From Rhodoplanes sp046000175 (GTDB taxonomy: Bacteria; Pseudomonadota; Alphaproteobacteria; Rhizobiales; Xanthobacteraceae), in assembly GCF_046000175.1 (NCBI RefSeq), contig NZ_JBEOMB010000020.1, forward strand, positions 1 through 64,000: 64,000 bases of DNA, in the 5' to 3' direction. A program made the position numbers and the translations under genes. The notes under the pieces were generated by a model. The model was not told where the DNA came from and ran no database searches. It saw nothing but the letters and a program-made list of their open reading frames with translations. This document shows, piece by piece, positions 26,888 through 37,374 of the stretch (position 1 is its first letter; each line of letters opens with the position of its first letter).

Positions 26888-27205
26888 ATGGCCGAGCTGT
26901 TCGCCAGCGGCCGGGTGATCGACCTGATCCTGGCGCTCGTGGTGGTCGAGACGATCGCGCTGGCGCTGGCGGGGCGGATGACGGCCCTCGCCGGGCGCCT
27001 GCCGCCATTGCGCCGGCTGCTGCCCAATCTCGCCGCCGGCGCCTGCCTTCTCGTCGCCGTCCGGGCCGCATTGGTCGGGGCGGACTGGGTCTGGGTGGCG
27101 GCGTCCCTGCTGGCCGCGCTGATGGCTCATATCGCGGATTTGCTGACGCGCCTGACAGAACCACCCGTCAAGTCGTCCGGACAACACTCGACAGTTTCGC
27201 AGTGA
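26888..27205 (+). CDS. small membrane protein after tspO, unknown function
   Basis: A 105-residue protein with three to four predicted hydrophobic segments (about residues 9-30, 45-64, 66-88), beginning MAELFASGRVIDLILALVV. It starts 11 nt after tspO, so it is very likely in the bchG-bchP-tspO operon. I recognise no domain. Context suggests a membrane accessory of pigment synthesis or TspO signalling, which is inference only. Confidence 0.75.
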   Translation: MAELFASGRVIDLILALVVVETIALALAGRMTALAGRLPPLRRLLPNLAAGACLLVAVRAALVGADWVWVAASLLAALMAHIADLLTRLTEPPVKSSGQHSTVSQ

Positions 27206-27508
27206 CAACCCGGTAGGCGCAACTTCGCGGGATCTACGCCATAGTTGCATACCAGGTCAAAAAAACCTGACAGTTTGCGTGTTGACGCTTGAATTACGCC
27301 GCGATCCGCAATAGCTCCATTGACGGACGCCGCGTCAGCTGTCCAATTGACAAGCAAGGAATGGGAATTCGAGCCATACTGATTCGCCCCTGGTGAGCGA
27401 ACCCCTGTGCCGCCGGGCTCCCGCTGAGACCATCGTCGTGGTCATGACAACTTGATCATCGAGGGCAGCGCGCGGTCGCCTCTTTAACGTTTCCGGTATC
27501 GAGCGACC
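27206..27508 (+). promoter_or_regulatory. upstream region of ppsR2
   Basis: About 300 bp, clearly more AT-rich than its surroundings. It holds several TGAC/GTCA words, including TGTC-CAATT-GACA (27340-27352) and CTGACAG near 27278, but no full TGT-N12-ACA site. ppsR2 very likely has its own promoter here; I cannot place it with confidence. Confidence 0.4.
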
Positions 27509-28879
27509 ATGACCAGTCTCAACATCTCGCAGCCGGACGTCACCCTGTTGCTCGACATGAACGGGGTGATCCGCGAGGTCACGCTCTCCGATGCCATCTC
27601 CGAGAAGGGCGTCGAAGCCTGGCTCGGACGGCCCTGGGTCGACACCGTCACCGAGGTGGGCGGCGAGAAGGTCCGCCGCATGGTGGAGGACGCCCTCAAG
27701 ACCGGCGTCTCCGCGTTCCGACAGGTCACCCAGCGCTTCCCCAGCGGCCGCGAGCTGCCGATCGAGTACACGACCGTACTGCTCGGCGGCCGGCCCGGCC
27801 TGCTCGCCATCGGCAAGAACCTGCAGGCGGTCGCCGAACTGCAGTCGCGGCTGATCGCCGCCCAGCAGACGATGGAGCGCGACTACTGGAAGCTGCGCGA
27901 CGTCGAGACCCGCTACCGGCTTCTGTTCCACACCTCGACAGAGGCCGTGCTGCTTCTGCGCGCCTCCAACCTGCGGATCATCGAGGCGAACCCGGCCGCC
28001 GTGCAGGCGCTCGGCGCGGTCGGGCCGCGCCCCGACAGCGTCGCCGGCCGCGACTTCCTGGCCGACGTGCTGGCGGAGGAGCGCGACCTCCTGCAGGCGA
28101 TGCTGTTGCGGGTGCGCGAACAGGGCAAGGCGCCCGGTATCGTCATGCATTTCGGCCAGACCCGGAAGGCCTGCCTGGTGCGCGCCTCGCTGATGACCTC
28201 GGATCCGGGGCCTATCTTCCTGGTCCAGCTCTCGCCGGTCGGCGCGCCGCTCGCGATGCCGGCGCAGGCCGACCGCCTGTCGGTCGAGGACCTGATCGAG
28301 CGGATGCCGGACGGCTTCGTGGTGATCAACCAGGAAGGCGTGATCCGCCGCACCAACCAGGCCTTCCTCGATCTCGTCGAGGTCGGGGCGAAGGGGCTCG
28401 TGGTCGGCGAGCGGCTCGGCCGCTGGCTGTGGCGCCCGGGCGCGGACCTCACCGTGCTGCTCGCCAATGTCCACCGGCAACGCTTCGTCCGGCTGTTCTC
28501 GACGACCATCCACGGCGAGCTCGGCGCCTCGACCGAGGTCGAGATCTCGGCGGCCGGCACCGGCGATCCGTCGAACCCGCACATCGGCGTCATCCTGCGC
28601 GACGTCGCCCGGCGGCTGCCGCCGGCCGAGGACGCCAATCGGCTGATCTCGGCGCTCGGACCGCTGACCGAGCAGATCGGCAAGACCTCGCTGCGCAAGC
28701 TGGTGCGCGATACCATCAACGTGGTGGAGCGGCACTATGTCCGGGCCGCCCTCGACCTCGCCGGCGGCAATCGCACCGCCGCGGCCGAGCTGCTCGGGCT
28801 GTCCCGGCAGAGCCTCTACGCCAAGCTCAACCGCTACGACCTCGGCGACGATCCGCCGGCCGGCGGATCGAAGAGCTGA
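27509..28879 (+). CDS. ppsR2: PpsR-type transcriptional regulator, copy 2
   Basis: 456 residues with the same layout as ppsR1: N-terminal PAS-like region, coiled linker (ELQSRLIAAQQTMERDYWKL), two PAS domains (about 135-240 and 260-365) and a Fis-type helix-turn-helix (NRTAAAELLGLSRQSLYAKL). The only cysteine is Cys222 in the first PAS domain; the helix-turn-helix cysteine is replaced by Tyr410. The neighbouring bacteriophytochrome and known Rhodopseudomonas/Bradyrhizobium systems point to a light-quality-controlled repressor antagonised by BphP rather than a simple dithiol redox switch. Confidence 0.92.
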   Translation: MTSLNISQPDVTLLLDMNGVIREVTLSDAISEKGVEAWLGRPWVDTVTEVGGEKVRRMVEDALKTGVSAFRQVTQRFPSGRELPIEYTTVLLGGRPGLLAIGKNLQAVAELQSRLIAAQQTMERDYWKLRDVETRYRLLFHTSTEAVLLLRASNLRIIEANPAAVQALGAVGPRPDSVAGRDFLADVLAEERDLLQAMLLRVREQGKAPGIVMHFGQTRKACLVRASLMTSDPGPIFLVQLSPVGAPLAMPAQADRLSVEDLIERMPDGFVVINQEGVIRRTNQAFLDLVEVGAKGLVVGERLGRWLWRPGADLTVLLANVHRQRFVRLFSTTIHGELGASTEVEISAAGTGDPSNPHIGVILRDVARRLPPAEDANRLISALGPLTEQIGKTSLRKLVRDTINVVERHYVRAALDLAGGNRTAAAELLGLSRQSLYAKLNRYDLGDDPPAGGSKS

Positions 28880-29208
28880 ATTTTACCGCTCGAACGCCAA
28901 TTTTACTCTCATCCGCCGCAAATGCTGGACGAGCCGTGACCTGTTTCGGTTAGATAGGCGACCTCGCGGTGGCCGGCGGCCGCCCGACCCGCGAGCCCCT
29001 GCGGGCTGCGCGACGGGCTCCGTCTCGACGGGTTCCGGCACGATGGAGTGGAGCTCGCCGAAAGAGAGTGCTTGCACCACTGCGCCGGCGCGCTCGGCGG
29101 CGAACCGTGACGGCGGACCGTGACGACGACGCTGCGCGGAAGACGACGACCCTGGACCGACCACACCCGTAACGACGGCACGAGAACGACACACCGGAGC
29201 ACGCAGAC
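28880..29208 (+). promoter_or_regulatory. upstream region of bphP
   Basis: A 329-bp gap. Near the ppsR2 end the octamer AATTTTAC occurs twice 22 bp apart (about 28881 and 28903). This AT-rich patch in an otherwise GC-rich stretch is the likeliest promoter or operator area. The remainder shows only Arg/Thr-rich ORFs without support. Confidence 0.35.
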
Positions 29209-31476
<2,268 letters not shown>

Positions 31477-31536
31477 TCCCGACGGACACGGCGGCGCCAC
31501 GCCGCCGCCGCCGGGGTCGTCGCCGCGGGGCTTCGC

Positions 31537-31881
31537 CTAACGGCGGCGGCGGGCCGGCGGAGCCACCGGCGGGCGCTGCCAGATGGTCCCCTTGTCGAAC
31601 TGGATGGTCATGCCGTCCGGCGAGTAGACGGCCCCCTGCCAGGCGTTGGCGATCCAGATGCGGCCCGGATACTCGACCCACCCGGCCGACGGCTGACCGG
31701 CGTCGTTGATGACGTTGAGCTGGGCGCCGTACTGGGTGATGAAGGCGCTGCTGCCCTGGCCGCCGAGACAGTTCGCGACGCAAATCCACGGGCCGTTCAG
31801 ATTCACGCCCTGCACCTGCGCCGAGGCGCCGCCCGCGGCCACGCTCGCCAGCACGACACCGACCAACAGACTCGTTCTCAT
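31537..31881 (-). CDS. small secreted protein, unknown function
   Basis: 114 residues from ATG 31881, preceded by GGGAG; ATG 31887 is an alternative. A signal peptide ends at GGASAQ. The mature part has two cysteines (ICVANCLGG) and a beta-rich pattern ending in Gly/Ala/Trp segments (WIANAWQGAVYSPDG), then a basic Arg tail. The Trp/Gly pattern resembles small lipocalin-like stress or repeat proteins, but I cannot name a family. It is convergent with bphP. Confidence 0.65.
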   Translation of the reverse strand: MRTSLLVGVVLASVAAGGASAQVQGVNLNGPWICVANCLGGQGSSAFITQYGAQLNVINDAGQPSAGWVEYPGRIWIANAWQGAVYSPDGMTIQFDKGTIWQRPPVAPPARRRR

Positions 31882-31957
31882 GAGCATCTCCCTGCTGTGA
31901 TCAAACGAAGGTCGCCCCCTCGGGCGCGTCTCGTTCCAGCCCTCGACTCTCCCGACC

Positions 31958-32046
31958 CGTCATGCCCGCGCGTCGCGAGCATCCACGATCTCGCGGTCTC
32001 CGCAAGACCACGATCGTGGATGGCCGCGACGCGCCCGGCCATGACG
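31958..32046. repeat. palindromic dispersed-type repeat (REP/BIME-like)
   Basis: An 89-bp imperfect palindrome opening CGTCATGCCCGCGCG and closing GGCCATGACG. The arms share the core ATCCACGATC / GATCGTGGAT and GCGTCGCG / CGCGACGC. Elements with CGTCATGCCC...GCATCCACG arms are scattered through many Bradyrhizobium/Rhodopseudomonas-type genomes as intergenic palindromes. Here it lies between the sulfatase stop and the small secreted-protein gene and may fold in the mRNA. Confidence 0.7.
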
Positions 32047-32078
32047 AAGGGAGCGCCTTTCACCTGGCGAAAGCTGCC

Positions 32079-34643
32079 TCAATGCGGCCCGGGCTGCACG
32101 CGGGTGAGCGGCGCGCCGTCGACCGCGGTCGCCCGCGCGGTCTCCAGCTTCTCGATGTCGGCCTTGCCGAGCTGCGGCCGGTCGACCTTGATGGTCAGCT
32201 TGTTCAGCCTGGCGGTGAGCCGGAACGGCGGCGTGTAGTCGGCGTCGTTGACGCCGGTCAGCGTGTCGGAGCCGATGTCGAAGGCCTCGTCCCATTGCAG
32301 GATCATCGGCAACGTGTGCGGCAGCGTGATGGTCTGGACCGCCTTGCCGTCGACCTTCAGGATTCCGGTGCCGCCGCGACCGACGCCGCTCATGTTGTTG
32401 AACGCCAGCGTGCCGATGCCGAGCCCGTCATACTTGAAGTTGAACTCCAGCGTGTGACGGCCCGGCGCGAGCACGTCGGGCCCTTCCCACCTCACTCGCT
32501 TCAGATCCACCAGGTTCCACAGGAACACGGGCTTGCCGTCCTTCAGATAGAAGCCGTAGCCGGCGAAGCGCCCACCCGAGGTGAGGATCATGCCTTCGGC
32601 GCCGCCGTCCGGCACCTCGATGTCGGCCGTGATCGTGTAGGAGGTGTTGAGCAGGTTCGGCGAGTCGCCCTGCGGCAGCCCGGTCATCGGCCGCGTGTAG
32701 ACGAACTCGCTGCGGCCCGCCGTGATGTTCGGACGCGGCGCGACGATGCGGGCGGCGACCGAGGCGTCGAGTGGCAGCACCTGATACTTCTTCGCCTCGG
32801 CCAGGAAGGCCTCGCGCATCTCCTTCACCTTCTGCGGGTTCTTGGCGGCGATGTCGTCGGCCTGGGTGAAGTCCTTGGACAGGTCGTAGAGTTGGAACAC
32901 CTGGTTGTTCAGCGGGTCAGGGTTGGCCGCGCCGAACGCCTCCCAGGGTGCGCGGTTGACCTTGGTGCTCAGGAGCCAACCGTCCTTGTAGAGCGCCCAC
33001 TGGCCCATCATCTCGAAATACTGGGTGCCGTGCCGCGACGCCGCCTTGGCGTTCTTCGGGTCGAACGTGTAGGCGAAGCTGGTGCCCTCGATCGGCGCCT
33101 GCTTGATCCCGTCGACCGTGTCGGGCGCCCGCAGTCCGGCGACCTCCAGGATCGTCGGCACCACGTCGATGACGTGGACGAACTGCTCGCGCAACGCGCC
33201 CTTGTCGGTGATGCGGGCCGGCCACGACACCACCATGTTCTGGTTGGTCCCGCCGAGCCGCGAGGCGTTCTGCTTGAACCAGTCGAACGGCGTGTCGAAA
33301 GCCCACGACCAGCCGGCCGACATGTGATTGTAGGTCTGCTCCGTGCCCCACACGTCGTAGAACTTAATCTGCACGTCGACCGGCAGCTCGCTCAGGCCGT
33401 TGAAGAACGCCACCTCGTTGGGCGTACCCATCGGGCCGCCCTCGGCGCTCGTACCGTTGTCGCCGTTGATGTAGATGATCAGCGTGTTGTCGCGTCGGCC
33501 GACGTCCTCGAACGCCTGGATCACCCGGCCGATCTCGTGATCGTTGTAGGCCGCGTAGGCGGCGAACACCTCGACCTGGCGGACGAACAGCTTCTTGGCC
33601 TCCGGCGTCAGCGTATCCCACTCCTTCAGAACCTCGCGCGGCCACGGCGTCAGCTTGGCATCCTTCGGGATCACGCCGAGCCGCTTCTGGTTCTCGAAGA
33701 TCCGCTCGCGCAGCGTCTCGTAGCCGTCGTCGAACAGATGCATGGCCGTGATCTTCTCCACCCACTCCTTGGTCGGGTGGTGCGGCGCATGGGTGGCGCC
33801 CGGCGCATACTTGATGAAGATCGGCTTCGTCGGATCGGTCTGGTGCATCCGGCCGATATAGTCGATGGCGTCGTCGGCCATCGCCGTGATCAGGTTCCAG
33901 GTGCCGGGCGGCTTGCCGTCGAACGGGTAGATCTGCGTCGTGTTGCGGAACAGGTTCGGCTGCCACTGGTTGGCGTCGCCGCCGACGAAGCCGTAGAAGT
34001 ACTCGAAGCCCATGCCGGTCGGCCACTGGTCGAACGGCCCGACCTGGCTCGCCGCGAAGGCCGGCGTGTTGTGGTCCTTGCCGAACCACGCGGTGGCGTA
34101 GCCGTTGTCGGTCAGGATCCGGCCGATGGTCGCCTTGTCCCTGCCGATGATGCTGTTGTAGCCCGGGAACCCGGTCGACTGCTCGGAGATCACGCCGAAG
34201 CCGACCGAGTGATGGTTGCGCCCGGTGATCAGCGCGGCGCGGGTCGGCGAACACAGCGCGGTCGAGAAGACACGATTGTAGCGCAGGCCCTCGGCCGCGA
34301 GGCCGTCCATGGTCGGCGTCGGGATGACGCCGCCGAACGTCGACGGCACGCCGAAGCCGGCGTCGTCCGTGATGATCAGGAGGACGTTCGGCGCCTCCTT
34401 CGGCGGCACGATGCGGGGCGCCCACCAGGGCTTCGATTGCAGCGCATCGTTCCTGATCACACCACCGAACTTCGGGTCCGGCGCGGGGAGCTGGCGACCG
34501 TCGATGGTCGTGGTGGCATCCGGCGCGCCGAGCGTGCCGGTGACCTGCTGGGCCACGGCCGGCCCGAGCGACCAGCTCGCGCCGAGCAGGAGGCCGGCCG
34601 TGACTCCGACGAGCGTACGCATGGCTGTTGATCCGAAGGTCAT
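32079..34643 (-). CDS. arylsulfatase (cysteine-type, formylglycine-dependent)
   Basis: 854 residues from ATG 34643, with GGAGGAG 7 nt upstream. A signal peptide (about residues 8-31, ending AVAQ) indicates export. The sulfatase signature CSPTRAALITGR places the formylglycine-forming Cys at 131; metal ligands are in LLIITDDAGFG and NGDNGTSAEGG. After the roughly 560-residue catalytic domain comes a beta-sandwich C-terminal part (about 650-854). Family activity is hydrolysis of sulfate esters in the periplasm. Cotranscribed with its maturase gene (22-nt gap). Confidence 0.93.
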   Translation of the reverse strand: MTFGSTAMRTLVGVTAGLLLGASWSLGPAVAQQVTGTLGAPDATTTIDGRQLPAPDPKFGGVIRNDALQSKPWWAPRIVPPKEAPNVLLIITDDAGFGVPSTFGGVIPTPTMDGLAAEGLRYNRVFSTALCSPTRAALITGRNHHSVGFGVISEQSTGFPGYNSIIGRDKATIGRILTDNGYATAWFGKDHNTPAFAASQVGPFDQWPTGMGFEYFYGFVGGDANQWQPNLFRNTTQIYPFDGKPPGTWNLITAMADDAIDYIGRMHQTDPTKPIFIKYAPGATHAPHHPTKEWVEKITAMHLFDDGYETLRERIFENQKRLGVIPKDAKLTPWPREVLKEWDTLTPEAKKLFVRQVEVFAAYAAYNDHEIGRVIQAFEDVGRRDNTLIIYINGDNGTSAEGGPMGTPNEVAFFNGLSELPVDVQIKFYDVWGTEQTYNHMSAGWSWAFDTPFDWFKQNASRLGGTNQNMVVSWPARITDKGALREQFVHVIDVVPTILEVAGLRAPDTVDGIKQAPIEGTSFAYTFDPKNAKAASRHGTQYFEMMGQWALYKDGWLLSTKVNRAPWEAFGAANPDPLNNQVFQLYDLSKDFTQADDIAAKNPQKVKEMREAFLAEAKKYQVLPLDASVAARIVAPRPNITAGRSEFVYTRPMTGLPQGDSPNLLNTSYTITADIEVPDGGAEGMILTSGGRFAGYGFYLKDGKPVFLWNLVDLKRVRWEGPDVLAPGRHTLEFNFKYDGLGIGTLAFNNMSGVGRGGTGILKVDGKAVQTITLPHTLPMILQWDEAFDIGSDTLTGVNDADYTPPFRLTARLNKLTIKVDRPQLGKADIEKLETARATAVDGAPLTRVQPGPH

Positions 34644-34665
34644 GCAATCTCCTCCGTTGAGAATG

Positions 34666-35961
34666 TCACGTCCCACTGGTGAATGCCGGCTTCCGGGCCC
34701 GGATGTCGGTCGCGATGGCGTCGGCCGCGGGCCCCGCATGGCGGAAGAAGCGCTTCAGCCCGGCGCACAGATAGTTGAGGCCCGGCTCGCCGTCGGGTGT
34801 CCTGATCAGGCGGTTGCGCGGGCATTCGCCCCAGCAGTCGGCCAGCGCCTCGCAGGCCCGGCAATAGGCCGGCAGGCGGTCCGACTTGGCGTAGCCGAAC
34901 ATCACCTGCGCGCGCGAGAAGACGAGATCGGCGAGGGTCGCCTCGTGCAGGCTGCCGAGCCGGTGCTCGGGATAGACGTAGTGGTCGCAGGAGAAGACGC
35001 TGCCGTCGTGCTCGACCACGACGGCCTTGCCGCAGGTCTCGGCGTAGATGCAGATCTGAGCCGGCTGGCCGAGGCGGCGCGCAACCAGGGTCTCGAAATG
35101 GGTGACCAGGACGGTGCCGAGATCCTTGCGCCGCCACTCGTCGAACACCCGCGACAGGAAGGTGCCCCAGTCGTCGGGATCGACCGACCAGTCGGTGACG
35201 ACCGAGTCCGGATCGCCGGGCCGCGCCTGCGGGCTGCCGAGCAATGGCGCGCGCGCCGGGTCGTGCGCCTGCGGCGCCGTGGTCGCGAAGTCGCGCGGCT
35301 CGACCACCGGGATGAACTGGATCACCGTCACGCCGAGCTCGCGGCGCAGGAAGCGATAGACGTCGAGCGGCTTCCCGGCGTTGAGGCGGTGCACGGAGAC
35401 GAGCGCGTTGAACGGCACGCCGAACCGGCGCAGCAGCGCGGCGGCCGCCATCCCCTTGTCGAAGGTCGGCGCGCCGCCCTTGTTCACCCGACACGGGTCG
35501 TGCAGCACGCGCGGCCCGTCGATGCTGAGACCGACCAGGAACCGGTGCTCCTTCAGGAAGCGGGCCCACGCCTCGTCGATCAGCACGCCGTTGGTCTGCA
35601 GGTCGTTGTGGATCCGCTGGCCCGGTCGGACATGCTTCGCCTGCAGGGCGACCACCTTCTCGAAGAAGGCGAGGCCGCGCAACGTCGGCTCGCCGCCCTG
35701 CCAGGTGAAGACCACCTCCGGGCCGGTCACGCCGGCGATGTACTGGCGCACGAACCGCTCGAGCGTGCCGCGGTCCATGTCGCCGGCGCCGGGTCCGCGT
35801 GCATCCGGTCCGCCGGGCAGGCTCTCCTTGCTCAGATAGAAGCAATAGGTGCAGTCGAGATTGCAGCGCGCCCCGGCCGGCTTGGCCATGGCATGGAAGC
35901 TGCGTTCGCCCATTCCCGCGAGCTTGATCGGAGCGTCGTACTTGTCGGCCACGGAGCTCAT
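34666..35961 (-). CDS. anaerobic sulfatase-maturating radical SAM enzyme
   Basis: 431 residues. The radical-SAM cluster ligands are Cys33, Cys37 and Cys40 in ARCNLDCTYCFYLSKE. The SPASM-type auxiliary cysteines lie in YAETCGKAVVV, VFSCDHYVYPEHRLG and CRACEALADCWGECPRNR. It converts the active-site Cys of the adjacent sulfatase to C-alpha-formylglycine without O2. It is the first gene of the two-gene operon and is divergent from the AraC regulator. Confidence 0.94.
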   Translation of the reverse strand: MSSVADKYDAPIKLAGMGERSFHAMAKPAGARCNLDCTYCFYLSKESLPGGPDARGPGAGDMDRGTLERFVRQYIAGVTGPEVVFTWQGGEPTLRGLAFFEKVVALQAKHVRPGQRIHNDLQTNGVLIDEAWARFLKEHRFLVGLSIDGPRVLHDPCRVNKGGAPTFDKGMAAAALLRRFGVPFNALVSVHRLNAGKPLDVYRFLRRELGVTVIQFIPVVEPRDFATTAPQAHDPARAPLLGSPQARPGDPDSVVTDWSVDPDDWGTFLSRVFDEWRRKDLGTVLVTHFETLVARRLGQPAQICIYAETCGKAVVVEHDGSVFSCDHYVYPEHRLGSLHEATLADLVFSRAQVMFGYAKSDRLPAYCRACEALADCWGECPRNRLIRTPDGEPGLNYLCAGLKRFFRHAGPAADAIATDIRARKPAFTSGT

Positions 35962-36250
35962 GCGGCGAGAAAACCGGGGTTCAGCGCCGCTCTCGGCACC
36001 GGCGGAGAGGCGAGGCTGCCAGGGATCGATCGGAGGCTAGCGTGCCGCCCCACGGGCCAGTATGCAGTTCCGGCCAGCCGCGAGGGACGCGAGACCAGAT
36101 GCCGTGCTTGTGATCGAACCGAGCGCGGCCACACCTTTATGTGCAATCCATTAAGCTTATCACGATAGGCATGCGCACGGTTTGTTCGTATGATGGGGTT
36201 TCACTCCGGCATTTTGTATTAGCCTTATTGACGTAGGCGGGTGGAGCAGC

Positions 36251-37204
36251 GTGTCTTCGGCATCGGCCTTCGTCGAGTTCGCCCGCGCGGTGCGCGAGGC
36301 CGATGTCAGCTTCCTGCTGACCAGCCGCGGCCTGCCCGAGTGGTCGGTCCACAACCGACGCTGCGGCGACGTGGTGATCCAGCGCGGGCGCTGCGGCGCC
36401 GGCATGGTGGCCGACGGCGTGATGGGGCAGCCGGGCGCCCTGGTCTTCGTCATGCAGAGCACGCTCGACCGGCACGCCGTCACGCTCAACGGCGTCCCGG
36501 TCGCCCGGCACGGCATCGCGGTGCTGCCCCCGGGCAGCCATTTCGTGTTCGCCAACGCGGTGCCGCACTGTTGGATCTCGCTGACGCTGCCGCTGGCCAT
36601 GCTGACGCCCGCGCAGATCGACCGGCTCGCCGGGCGGCCCCGCAGTGCCGCCGCGTCGCTGATCGAGGCGGAGGCCGAGACCTTCTCCGCCCTGCTGGCG
36701 CAGATCGACAAAGCCCGATCCGAGGCGACCCGTCGCGAGGCGCCATCCGGCGACGACGCGGCGTCACCCGAGCAGGCGCACGACGCCGCCGCGGCGATCT
36801 CCCGGATGCTCGTCGAGGTGATCGGAGCGCCGGGGAGCCGCCATGTGCCCGCGGCGCCGCACCACCACCTGATCGTCCAACGGGCGTTCGAGACGCGACG
36901 CGACGCGACCGGGCCGGCCCCGGGCCTCGCCGATCTGTGTGTCGCCGCCGGGGTGTGCGAGCGGACGCTGCGGCGCGCCTTCGGCGCCGTCTACGGCATG
37001 CCGCCGTCGCGCTATCTCAAGCTCCTGCAGCTCAACCAGGTTCACGCCTCGCTGCTCGATCCGAGCGCCCGCGGACGGCTGGTCACCGACGTGCTGACCA
37101 GCCACGGCGTCACCGAGCTCGGCCGCTTCGCGGCGCAATACCGGACGCTGTTCGGCGAGCTGCCGTCACAGACCATGCGGCGGCTGGAGCGCTCCACCGG
37201 CTGA
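36251..37204 (+). CDS. AraC-family transcriptional regulator
   Basis: 317 residues from GTG 36251. The N-terminal half has a cupin-like sensing region (GVPVARHGIAVLPPGSHFVF). The C-terminal half has the AraC double helix-turn-helix (LADLCVAAGVCERTLRRAFG ... GVTELGRFAAQYRTLFGELP). It is divergent from the sulfatase/maturase operon across a 289-bp AT-richer gap, so control of that operon is likely. The inducer is unknown. Confidence 0.88.
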   Translation: MSSASAFVEFARAVREADVSFLLTSRGLPEWSVHNRRCGDVVIQRGRCGAGMVADGVMGQPGALVFVMQSTLDRHAVTLNGVPVARHGIAVLPPGSHFVFANAVPHCWISLTLPLAMLTPAQIDRLAGRPRSAAASLIEAEAETFSALLAQIDKARSEATRREAPSGDDAASPEQAHDAAAAISRMLVEVIGAPGSRHVPAAPHHHLIVQRAFETRRDATGPAPGLADLCVAAGVCERTLRRAFGAVYGMPPSRYLKLLQLNQVHASLLDPSARGRLVTDVLTSHGVTELGRFAAQYRTLFGELPSQTMRRLERSTG

Positions 37205-37374
37205 CGGGGAGCGAGCGGGTGAGTGGGCGCAAATCCGCTCGCGCCTGTGTTGTCGACCCGCAACAACGCACCCCATTCGTCGTTTCGCCGACGGTCCTGG
37301 CCGTTCTTGCATAGCGAATGGCGTCGATCCGGATACCGTCACGGCGGGACTTTTCCGCATCGGGGGAGGCGGAG

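Noticed and set aside
27206..27508. PpsR binding site upstream of ppsR2
   Set aside because: Many TGAC/GTCA half-words, but no TGT-N12-ACA or single-mismatch form with correct spacing that I could confirm.
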